Part shown: one piece after another, positions 1 through 5,155 of the stretch | Layout of the letters: each line of letters starts with the position of its first letter | Position numbering within the stretch: position 1 is the first letter of the stretch | Assembly (NCBI GenBank): GCA_964522605.1 | Contig: CAZFWV010000360.1 | Coordinates: 1-6,929, forward strand | DNA from: CAVZLD01 sp964522605 | GTDB lineage: Bacteria > Planctomycetota > Planctomycetia > Pirellulales > Pirellulaceae | Direction of reading: 5' to 3' | Length of the DNA: 6,929 nt | The notes under the pieces: model-generated | What the model was told of the DNA's origin: nothing | Database searches by the model: none | Seen by the model: the letters and a program-made list of their open reading frames with translations, nothing else | Position numbers and translations under genes: made by a program

Positions 1-19
1 GCCCCCCTGTCGCCTGGTT

Positions 20-31
20 CTCCCGCGGGAG
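20..31 (+). promoter_or_regulatory. argB ribosome binding site inside a 12-base palindrome
   Basis: A GGGAG at 27-31 sits 8 bases before a TTG codon at 40-42 and is a good Shine-Dalgarno match. It supports the TTG as the argB start. The same bases are the right half of a perfect palindrome, CTCCCGCGGGAG. In RNA this could fold as a 4-bp stem (CTCC/GGAG) with a CGCG loop and hide the Shine-Dalgarno. The reading frame stays open to the window edge upstream, so a start outside the window is not excluded. Confidence 0.5.
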
Positions 32-39
32 TCAGATCG

Positions 40-921
40 TTGGAAAAAGCCATTGAAAAAGCGGATGTCTTGATCGAAGCCCTCGGCTGGATCCGCAAAT
101 TCCGCAACAAGACGACCGTGGTGAAGCTCGGCGGAAGCCTGCTCGAAGACGAAGATGGACTGCGCCATATCCTGATCGACCTGGTGTTCATGGAAACGGT
201 CGGGATGCTGCCCGTGGTGGTTCACGGGGGTGGGGCCGCGATCTCCCGAGCGATGGACGCCGCAGGCATCCAACCGCGATTCATTCAGGGTCGTCGATAC
301 ACGGATGAAGCAACGCGGGAAATCGTCAAGCGCGTCTTGGCGCGGGATACGTGCGAAGGTCTCGCCCGCCGAATTGAAGAACTCGGCGGCTCGGCGCAGC
401 ACCTGAATTTCGAAACCACGAATGTCCTCTACGGCGAGCGAATTCAATTGACCGGCCCCGACAACACGACCGTCGACCTGGGTCTTGTGGGCCGGGTCAC
501 GGAGGTGGACCACGAGACGATTAGCGCGGTCTGCCGCCGCGGACAAATCCCGGTCATCCCGTCTTTCTGCTTGGAGCGATCGACTGGAGAATGGTTGAAT
601 GTCAATGCGGACACCGCAGCGACAGCGGTCGCCCAGGCGCTCAACGCCGAGAAACTGGTCTACTTGAGCGACGTGAATGGCGTGCGGCGAGATAAGAATG
701 ACCCGTCAAGCCACGTCCACTCACTGCGAGCCAGTGAAGCGCGGGAGTTGATTCGCAGCGGTCAGATCGCCTCGGGTATGATTCCGAAGGTGGAGGCGTG
801 CCTTGAAACGCTGGAACATGGCGTGAAGAAAGTCCACATCGTCGACGGCGGACTCCGTCATTCGCTGTTGCTCGAGATCTACACAACCAGTGGGGTAGGA
901 ACGGAGCTAACAAACGACTGA
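40..921 (+). CDS. argB: Acetylglutamate kinase (ArgB)
   Basis: Cytosolic kinase that phosphorylates N-acetyl-L-glutamate with ATP, the second step of arginine synthesis. The 293 residues match the amino-acid kinase fold throughout. Visible motifs are the catalytic K29 followed by G31-G32 (VVKLGG), the H62-G-G-G substrate loop, R86 in GRRYTD, N188 and D191 in LNVNADTAA, and K250 in SGMIPKVEA. The C-terminus (LLLEIYTTSGVGT) is typical of ArgB. About 22 residues precede the first strand and look like an amphipathic helix. In the family this N-helix marks hexameric, arginine-inhibited enzymes and is absent from the shorter E. coli protein, so feedback inhibition by arginine is inferred. VVKLGGSLL replaces the commoner VVKYGGNAM; this is a conservative change. 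The start is a TTG, chosen because GGGAG lies 8 bases upstream and the protein then begins with the family's usual EKAIEKADVLIEAL. It heads the arginine cluster seen here. Confidence 0.95.
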   Translation: MEKAIEKADVLIEALGWIRKFRNKTTVVKLGGSLLEDEDGLRHILIDLVFMETVGMLPVVVHGGGAAISRAMDAAGIQPRFIQGRRYTDEATREIVKRVLARDTCEGLARRIEELGGSAQHLNFETTNVLYGERIQLTGPDNTTVDLGLVGRVTEVDHETISAVCRRGQIPVIPSFCLERSTGEWLNVNADTAATAVAQALNAEKLVYLSDVNGVRRDKNDPSSHVHSLRASEARELIRSGQIASGMIPKVEACLETLEHGVKKVHIVDGGLRHSLLLEIYTTSGVGTELTND

Positions 922-1151
922 GCACGGACGAGATCCGACCGGGATGCGGCCAGGGAGAAAATGATCCGATCGGACTGCCGGCCAATTCACCTCGAGTTGA
1001 AACCCAGCGCAGGGCGCGAAGGAGCGGGCCTTTGGTTCTGCCGCCCAAGTCCGGACGAACCAGATGGACCCCTCGGTTGTCTTTCCTTTTTTCGTGAGCG
1101 AGACGATTTCATCCACCACCTTTTTCCTGGGGTCCGACAGAGTTCACCGTC
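922..1151. other. argB-argD intergenic region, no supported gene
   Basis: This is a 230-base gap in an otherwise compact cluster. I see a weak imperfect hairpin: GGTTC at about 1033-1037 is complementary to a GAACC some 20 bases downstream, with an inner CCG/CGG. A pyrimidine-rich tract, CTTTCCTTTTTT, follows at 1081-1092, but too far from the stem to be a standard intrinsic terminator. GATCCGA(C/T)CGG occurs twice, at 932-942 and 964-974. No convincing -35/-10 pair was found. The short open frames here on both strands look incidental. The gap may allow argD-argF-rph to be transcribed or processed separately from argB; that is inference. Confidence 0.4.
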
Positions 1152-2354
1152 ATGAGTACACAAGAAGTGTTGAGTTCATCGGAAACGATGGAGTTGTTTC
1201 AAAAATACGTGATCCCGAATTACCGGCGGTACCCAGTCTGCCTGGTGCGCGGCGAAGGATCTTACGTCTGGGACGCGGAAGGCCGACGTTACCTCGATTT
1301 GTTTCCGGGCTGGGGCTGTAATCTGCTCGGTCATTGCCCTGCCCCCATCGTCTCGGCGGTGCAAGAACAGGTTGCCACGTTGATTCACGTTCCCAACACG
1401 TGGCATATGGAAGCACAGGGGCGCTGGGCCCAGTTGTTGTCGGAACGAAGCTTCCAGGGACAGGCGTTCTTCTGCAATTCCGGCACGGAGGCGAACGAAG
1501 CGGCAATCAAGCTGGCACGGTTGCATACGCCGCCCGATCGATACCGGATCATTACCTTTGAAGGCGGTTTTCACGGACGGACTCTCGGTGCCACTTCGGC
1601 GACCGCCCAGCCGAAGTACCACGCGGGTCTGGGCCCCCTGATGGCTGGATTCGTCTACGCGCCATTCGGCGATTTGGACGCCGTCCGCGGACTGATCGAT
1701 GCGCAGACGTGTGCGATTCTGGTTGAGCCGATTCAGGGAGAGGGTGGAGTCCGAATCGCCCCGGCCGGCTTTCTGGCCGGACTGCGTGAACTGTGTGACG
1801 AACACGGACTGCTGCTGATGTTTGACGAAGTTCAGACCGGCTGCGGCCGCACGGGTCACTGGTTTGCCTACCAACATTTCGGGGTCACACCAGACGTCAT
1901 CACCCTGGCCAAGGCGCTCTGTGGCGGCATCGCCGGCGGCGCGCTGCTGACAACTCCCGAAATCGCTCCGAGTCTCCGCCCCGGAATGCACGCCGCGACC
2001 TTCGGTGGTAATCCGATCGCCGCACGTGCTGGAATCGCCGCGGTGGAAATGATTGAACGGGAGCAGTTGCTGGAACACGGTCTGGCGATGAGCCAATTGT
2101 TCCAGCAGCGTCTGGAAGAACTGGGGGAAACGTGCAACCTGATTCAGGAGGTGCGCGTCTGCGGTTTGATGATCGGTATTGAACTGGCAGTCGAAGGCGA
2201 ACCGATCGTAAAAGCCTGTCTCGACCGTCAGTTGCTGATCAACTGCACGCAGGGGACCGTCCTGCGGTTGCTTCCGGCACTCAACGTAACGGCAGAACAA
2301 GTCCACGAAGGATTGGACATTCTGACGGACGTCCTGCAAAACTACTCCGTTTAG
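1152..2354 (+). CDS. argD: Acetylornithine aminotransferase (ArgD)
   Basis: PLP-dependent class III aminotransferase. It converts N-acetylglutamate-5-semialdehyde to N-acetylornithine using glutamate, in the cytosol. It is 400 residues long, normal for ArgD. Visible motifs are NSGTEANEAAIKLAR (109-123), the FHGRT loop (140-144) that stacks on the cofactor, EPIQGEGG (192-199), D225 in FDEVQTGCGRTG (contacts the pyridine nitrogen), the Schiff-base lysine K254 in TLAKALCGG, and TFGGNP (283-288). The N-terminal YVIPNYRRYPVCLVRGEGSYVWD and the LFPGWGCNLLGH segment are typical of bacterial acetylornithine aminotransferases. Related enzymes (succinylornithine, ornithine or 4-aminobutyrate aminotransferases) share the motifs, but the argB/argF context settles the role. 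Like E. coli ArgD it might also serve lysine synthesis; nothing here tests that. The start at 1152 has only a weak Shine-Dalgarno. An internal ATG at 1188 is an alternative that would still leave the conserved core intact. Confidence 0.93.
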   Translation: MSTQEVLSSSETMELFQKYVIPNYRRYPVCLVRGEGSYVWDAEGRRYLDLFPGWGCNLLGHCPAPIVSAVQEQVATLIHVPNTWHMEAQGRWAQLLSERSFQGQAFFCNSGTEANEAAIKLARLHTPPDRYRIITFEGGFHGRTLGATSATAQPKYHAGLGPLMAGFVYAPFGDLDAVRGLIDAQTCAILVEPIQGEGGVRIAPAGFLAGLRELCDEHGLLLMFDEVQTGCGRTGHWFAYQHFGVTPDVITLAKALCGGIAGGALLTTPEIAPSLRPGMHAATFGGNPIAARAGIAAVEMIEREQLLEHGLAMSQLFQQRLEELGETCNLIQEVRVCGLMIGIELAVEGEPIVKACLDRQLLINCTQGTVLRLLPALNVTAEQVHEGLDILTDVLQNYSV

Positions 2355-2369
2355 CAAGCGAGATTTTCG

Positions 2370-3302
2370 ATGCGCCATCTCTTGACCCTGGACGATGTCA
2401 ACCGCGACGAAATCGAGGATATTCTGGCGCTCGCCACGGAACTGAAAGACCAGTTGCAGCGCGGCGTTCGCACACCGATTCTGGCCCACCGAGTCCTGGG
2501 GCTCGTGTTCTCGAAACCCTCCTTGCGGACTCGGGTGAGTTTCGAGGCCGGCATGGCTCACCTCGGCGGCACGAGCCTCTATCTTGGACAAGATGTCGGC
2601 TGGCAGACGCGCGAATCGGTGGCCGACTTTGGCCGAGTAATCAGCCAGTACGTCGATCTGCTCGTTTGCCGTGAACATGCCCACCGAACGGTCGATGAGT
2701 TGGCGCGACACGCATCGTGCCCCGTAATCAATGGCCTGACCGATACGGCCCACCCGTGTCAGGCGCTGGCGGATCTGTTCACACTGCGCGAACTGAAAGG
2801 AACCCAACGACCGTTGAAGCTGGCGTTCGTCGGCGATGGGAACAACGTTTCTCGAAGTCTCGCGATCGCCTGCTGCAAATTGGGCGTCACGTTCGCGCTG
2901 GCCGCCCCCCGTCATTATCAACTCGAATCCTCCTTGATCGACCGCTTACAACGCGAATACCCCGAGTGTTCGCTGCAGCAAACCGAAGATCCCAAGGAAG
3001 CACTGCAGCATGCATCCGCCGTCTATACCGATGTCTGGTCGAGCATGGGATTCGAATCGGAAGCGGAGCGGCGCAATCGGGATTTCGCCAGCTACCAGAT
3101 TAATGCCAAGATCATGTCATTGGCGCCGGCCGATGCCGTCTTCATGCATTGCTTACCAGCTCATCGAGGTCAAGAAGTGACCGATGATGTGATCGATGGG
3201 CCCCAGAGTGTCGTCGTCCAGCAAGCTGCCAACCGAATGCATCTACAGAAAGGCCTCATGGTCTGGCTTGTCGAGAAAAACCGAACGGAAGGTGACGCGT
3301 GA
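2370..3302 (+). CDS. argF: Ornithine carbamoyltransferase (ArgF)
   Basis: Joins carbamoyl phosphate and ornithine to give citrulline, the sixth step of arginine synthesis. The 310 residues are typical of anabolic OTCases. The N-terminal domain has the carbamoyl-phosphate loop S51-L-R-T-R55 inside FSKPSLRTRVSFEAGM, then HPCQ at 128-131. The second domain has the FVGDGNNVSRSLA turn (153-165), the ornithine-binding DVWSSMG (221-227) with its S-M-G signature, and the catalytic HCLP motif (260-263) followed by AHRGQEV. The S-M-G motif and HCLP argue for true ornithine transcarbamylase rather than aspartate, N-acetylornithine or N-succinylornithine carbamoyltransferase. The ATG at 2370 is 15 bases after the argD stop and gives the expected RHLLTLDDVNRDEIEDIL start, although the Shine-Dalgarno is weak (GCGAG), so translation may depend on coupling to argD. 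Its stop codon overlaps the rph start. Confidence 0.96.
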   Translation: MRHLLTLDDVNRDEIEDILALATELKDQLQRGVRTPILAHRVLGLVFSKPSLRTRVSFEAGMAHLGGTSLYLGQDVGWQTRESVADFGRVISQYVDLLVCREHAHRTVDELARHASCPVINGLTDTAHPCQALADLFTLRELKGTQRPLKLAFVGDGNNVSRSLAIACCKLGVTFALAAPRHYQLESSLIDRLQREYPECSLQQTEDPKEALQHASAVYTDVWSSMGFESEAERRNRDFASYQINAKIMSLAPADAVFMHCLPAHRGQEVTDDVIDGPQSVVVQQAANRMHLQKGLMVWLVEKNRTEGDA

Positions 3303-4051
3303 ACCGGCGGGATGATCGAGCCGCGAATGCCTTGCGTCCCCTGCGTGCGCAACGCAACTACGTGCAAACCGCCGACGGAAGCGTCCTGCTGACCGCCGGC
3401 CAAACAGTTGTACTCTGCACCGCCTGCGTTGACCCGCGCGTCCCACCGTGGCTGGAAGGACAAGGCAAAGGCTGGATCACCGCGGAGTATAATATGCTGC
3501 CCGGAAGCACGCGGCCGCGGAAGGCACGCGAGCGAGGGGGAAAGGTCGATGGACGCACAACGGAAATCCAGCGATTGATCGGACGCAGTCTGCGCGCCGT
3601 CGTTGATCTGCAATCCCTGGGTCCGCGGACGATCACCATCGATTGTGATGTGCTGCAGGCCGATGGAGGAACACGCACCACCAGTATCAACGGAGCGTTT
3701 CTCGCCCTGGTGGACGCAATCCGCTCGCTGTCCGATCAACCGGACCCGCCTCGCCAGCCCCTGCGCGATAGCGTCGCCGCCATCAGTGTCGGCTTAGTCG
3801 ACGGACACCCACTCCTCGACCTGGATTATCCCGAGGACCTGACGGCTGCCGTCGACATGAACGTCGTCATGACCGGCCGCGGTCAGTTCGTGGAAATCCA
3901 GGGCACCGGCGAAGAGGCCACCTTCTCGCAGCAAGAGTTGGCCGATTTACTCGCACTCGCCCGACAGGGGATCGACCAGGTGACCCGGTTCCAGCAGAGC
4001 CAGTTGGGAGCGGATTGGCCGATCGCCCCGCGCCACGACGAACTTCACTGA
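3299..4051 (+). CDS. rph: Ribonuclease PH (Rph)
   Basis: Phosphate-dependent 3'-5' exoribonuclease that trims the 3' end of tRNA precursors, normally as a hexameric ring. The 250 residues match RNase PH end to end. Visible are RPLRAQRNYVQTADGSVL at the start, GWITAEYNMLP (58-68), GRTTEIQRLIGRSLRAVVDL (85-104) carrying R86, IDCDVLQADGGTRT (114-127) carrying the phosphate-binding R126, and DLDYPEDLTAAVDMNVVMTG (174-193) with the metal/catalytic aspartates D180 and D186. The residue numbers fall where they do in well-studied RNase PH proteins, which supports the chosen start. The start is a GTG whose last two bases belong to the argF TGA (GTGA overlap), implying translational coupling. There is no RdgB/HAM1-type fusion or extra domain. 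The C-terminal tail after about residue 240 is a little longer than in some homologues. Co-expression with arginine genes is the odd point; the enzyme itself looks intact. Confidence 0.96.
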   Translation: MNRRDDRAANALRPLRAQRNYVQTADGSVLLTAGQTVVLCTACVDPRVPPWLEGQGKGWITAEYNMLPGSTRPRKARERGGKVDGRTTEIQRLIGRSLRAVVDLQSLGPRTITIDCDVLQADGGTRTTSINGAFLALVDAIRSLSDQPDPPRQPLRDSVAAISVGLVDGHPLLDLDYPEDLTAAVDMNVVMTGRGQFVEIQGTGEEATFSQQELADLLALARQGIDQVTRFQQSQLGADWPIAPRHDELH

Positions 4052-4179
4052 CCCCCCGAAAAGCACCACAGACTACCCATTTTCCCCTAGACAATTACTC
4101 CGGAGTCGCCGGCCGTTGGCCCATATTCTTGCTTCTTGCGATTATCCATAGGATGCACGAAGCACGAGTGCGAGAGGAA

Positions 4180-4223
4180 GAGAAGCCGCGGATCACGCGG
4201 AGGAAACGGATGACCGCGGATCG
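4180..4223. repeat. GCGGAT-rich short repeat, probably dispersed
   Basis: CCGCGGATC occurs at 4186-4194 and again at 4214-4222 (28-base period). Between them lie related GCGGA and ACGGAT units, and a purine-rich GAGAGGAAGAGAAG stretch precedes them at about 4171-4184. On the - strand it reads as an AVIRFLRVIRGFSSS-like peptide. I recall that style from intergenic repeats scattered through planctomycete and some other genomes, often mis-annotated as small proteins. Only this one copy can be seen here, so dispersal through the genome is inference. Confidence 0.45.
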
Positions 4224-4294
4224 GGCAGTCGACGCGTGAGGCTGACACCGCCTTCGGTCACGTGGAGCATTTGTTTTCCCTCTGCGGAGCAATC

Positions 4295-4303
4295 TGGTAC
4301 GAT
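4295..4303 (+). promoter_or_regulatory. Possible extended -10 promoter for the STAS gene
   Basis: TG at 4295-4296, one base, then TACGAT at 4298-4303 resembles an extended -10 element (4 of 6 matches to TATAAT). No good -35 lies at the usual distance; TTGTTT at 4271-4276 is 21 bases away, which is too far. Initiation near 4310 would leave a leader of about 37 bases before the ATG at 4347. This is weak evidence based on sequence resemblance only. Confidence 0.3.
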
Positions 4304-4346
4304 ATTAGCGAAGCGACCTGAGGCGAAGTGGCAGGCGATTTGACGC

Positions 4347-4772
4347 ATGCACAAAAGCCGGTTTTACAACGTGGAAGATCATGGCGACTGGCTCGTCGCC
4401 CGAATTGTCGACCCGTATCTGCAGGGTGATGCGCTTGCCGAGTGTCTCAAGCTCGAACTGTTGCAGGTCGTCGAAGCCAACTCCCCAAAACTGGTTGTCC
4501 TGGATTTCCAGAACGTAAAACTGGTTTCTTCGTTAGCCGTTTCATCTCTTCTGACCGTGAATCAACGACTCGCTTCGATGGGAGTGCATTTGAAAATGTG
4601 CTCCATGAACGAATCGCTGAGGCAACTGTTTCGCACGCTTCGGCTGGACGGCTCACTCTTCAAAATCTATTCGTCGCTGGATGAAGCCACTCGAGGGCCG
4701 ATGGGGTCACCGACGTATCAAGATATCTGTGGCCGACCAACGCCTTTCGATCCCGACGACTCGAGCCTTTGA
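4347..4772 (+). CDS. STAS-domain protein (anti-sigma factor antagonist-like)
   Basis: A 141-residue single-domain cytosolic protein with the STAS fold (SpoIIAA/RsbV-like). The pattern is visible: strand WLVARIVDPYLQ (15-26), a helix to about residue 43, LVVLDFQNVKLVSSLAVSSLL (49-69), a helix, then VHLKMCSMNESLRQLFRTLRLDGSLFKIYSSLDEA (80-114). In classical members the loop after the central strand reads D-S-x-G and the serine is phosphorylated by an anti-sigma kinase. Here it is S61-S62-L63-A64, so the serine position (S62) appears kept but the aspartate and glycine are not. Planctomycete STAS proteins I recall commonly have S-S-A-A there. The ~25-residue C-terminal tail is polar and probably disordered. 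No partner kinase, sigma factor or phosphatase gene is adjacent, so the target is unknown. The Shine-Dalgarno (AGGC, 10 bases upstream) is weak. Confident in the fold, not in the pathway. Confidence 0.85.
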   Translation: MHKSRFYNVEDHGDWLVARIVDPYLQGDALAECLKLELLQVVEANSPKLVVLDFQNVKLVSSLAVSSLLTVNQRLASMGVHLKMCSMNESLRQLFRTLRLDGSLFKIYSSLDEATRGPMGSPTYQDICGRPTPFDPDDSSL

Positions 4773-5026
4773 TCGGACGAATTCCGAATTTTCGCAGCGT
4801 GTTTCAACCTTTGAACGGTTCGCCGCGGTCGAAACCTGAACTCTCGCCCGATTGGAATAATTCACAGTAATAGGCTGGAGAATCGCTTGAAACCGAGGCC
4901 AAACGCAGTACGCTGAGAGCTAATCCAACTTGGAAGGGATGAGTTCGGCTAATGAAGGCAACGTAACACCGTGACTCTCGCGAGATGAACGCCGGTCTTC
5001 GGCTCGCGACAGTCATCCATTCAAGG

Positions 5027-5099
5027 AAAAAGGCATCCACCAACCCGCGTTATGGCCGCATGAAAACTGTCGTCGCGAGGGTTCGTGGATGCTTTTTTT
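5027..5099 (+). terminator. Terminator-like hairpin with T tail in the PEP-CTERM leader
   Basis: GCATCCAC at 5033-5040 pairs perfectly with GTGGATGC at 5085-5092. After a C/C mismatch the stem continues with AACCC (5042-5046) against GGGTT (5079-5083). Outside the core, G5032 can wobble with T5093 and five As (5027-5031) can pair with the T run, which is seven Ts at 5093-5099. The loop region is large (about 30 bases), unusual for a simple terminator. The opposite strand ends in a five-T run, so some bidirectional function is possible. It lies only 57 bases upstream of the PEP-CTERM start codon, so it either ends an upstream or small transcript or controls read-through. Confidence 0.6.
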
Positions 5100-5142
5100 G
5101 TCGACCGCGTTCAAACCTTCCAAGCCCCATGGCATCATCTTT

Positions 5143-5148
5143 GAGGAG
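5143..5148 (+). promoter_or_regulatory. Ribosome binding site fixing the PEP-CTERM gene start
   Basis: GAGGAG ends 7 bases before the ATG at 5156. It is the best Shine-Dalgarno in the window. It selects this ATG over the in-frame ATG at 4985, which would add 57 non-conserved residues ahead of the signal peptide, and over the nearby ATGs at 5168 and 5174. Confidence 0.8.
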
Positions 5149-5155
5149 CTACTGC

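Larger units (their letters stand above)
4052..4346. other. rph-STAS intergenic region
   Basis: No gene is supported in these 295 bases. It holds a 10-base palindrome (ACTCCGGAGT, 4097-4106) and a short GGCC-gtt-GGCC hairpin (4111-4121) shortly after rph. Neither has a T tract, so no intrinsic terminator for the arginine/rph transcript is visible. A GCGGAT-rich repeat and a possible promoter follow and are listed separately. An open frame on the - strand exists only because of the repeat. Confidence 0.4.
4773..5155 (+). other. Long structured region upstream of the PEP-CTERM gene
   Basis: No protein gene is supported in these 383 bases. A hairpin at 4818-4836 (GGTTCG with CGAAACC, one bulged A) follows the STAS gene but has no T tract. 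A weak promoter candidate is TTGAAA at 4887-4892, 16 bases, then TACGCT at 4909-4914. Downstream lie paired elements: CTTGGAAGG (4929-4937) complements CCTTCCAAG (5116-5124); TCGCGA occurs at 4978-4983, 5004-5009 and 5073-5078; and a terminator-like hairpin covers 5027-5099. A transcript starting near 4920 would carry about 235 bases of leader. It may be an untranslated regulatory leader or a separate small RNA gene; I recognise no known riboswitch class. Confidence 0.45.

Noticed and set aside
1033..1092. Intrinsic terminator after argB
   Set aside because: The stem is imperfect and the T-rich tract lies about 20 bases beyond it, so it does not meet the usual form.
907..1119. 70-codon frame on the - strand between argB and argD, with an AGGA 5 bases before a GTG start and an opening (VDEIVSLTKK) faintly like glycyl-tRNA synthetase N-termini
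   Set aside because: The resemblance stops after about ten residues, the rest is low-plausibility sequence, and the end overlaps argB. Chance is the simpler reading; a protein search with residues 1-25 would settle it.
961..1155. 64-codon + strand frame in the argB-argD gap
   Set aside because: No Shine-Dalgarno worth noting, no recognisable motif, and it overlaps the argD start in another frame.
1176..2921. 581-codon open frame on the - strand under argD and argF
   Set aside because: It is a shadow of two clearly recognised + strand genes in GC-rich DNA, with no recognisable domain.
4095..4292. 65-codon - strand frame between rph and the STAS gene
   Set aside because: Its only familiar segment (VIRFLRVIRGFSSS) comes from translating the GCGGAT repeat.
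5086..5101. Possible sigma-54 (-24/-12) promoter upstream of the PEP-CTERM gene, as reported for some PEP-CTERM systems
   Set aside because: TGG at 5086-5088 is followed at the required spacing by TG, not GC, and the -24 box is otherwise poor. The bases are better explained as the terminator arm.
4985..5155. In-frame 57-residue extension upstream of the PEP-CTERM gene start
   Set aside because: It would bury the signal peptide at about residue 60-83 and run through the terminator hairpin. The GAGGAG at 5143-5148 points clearly to the ATG at 5156.
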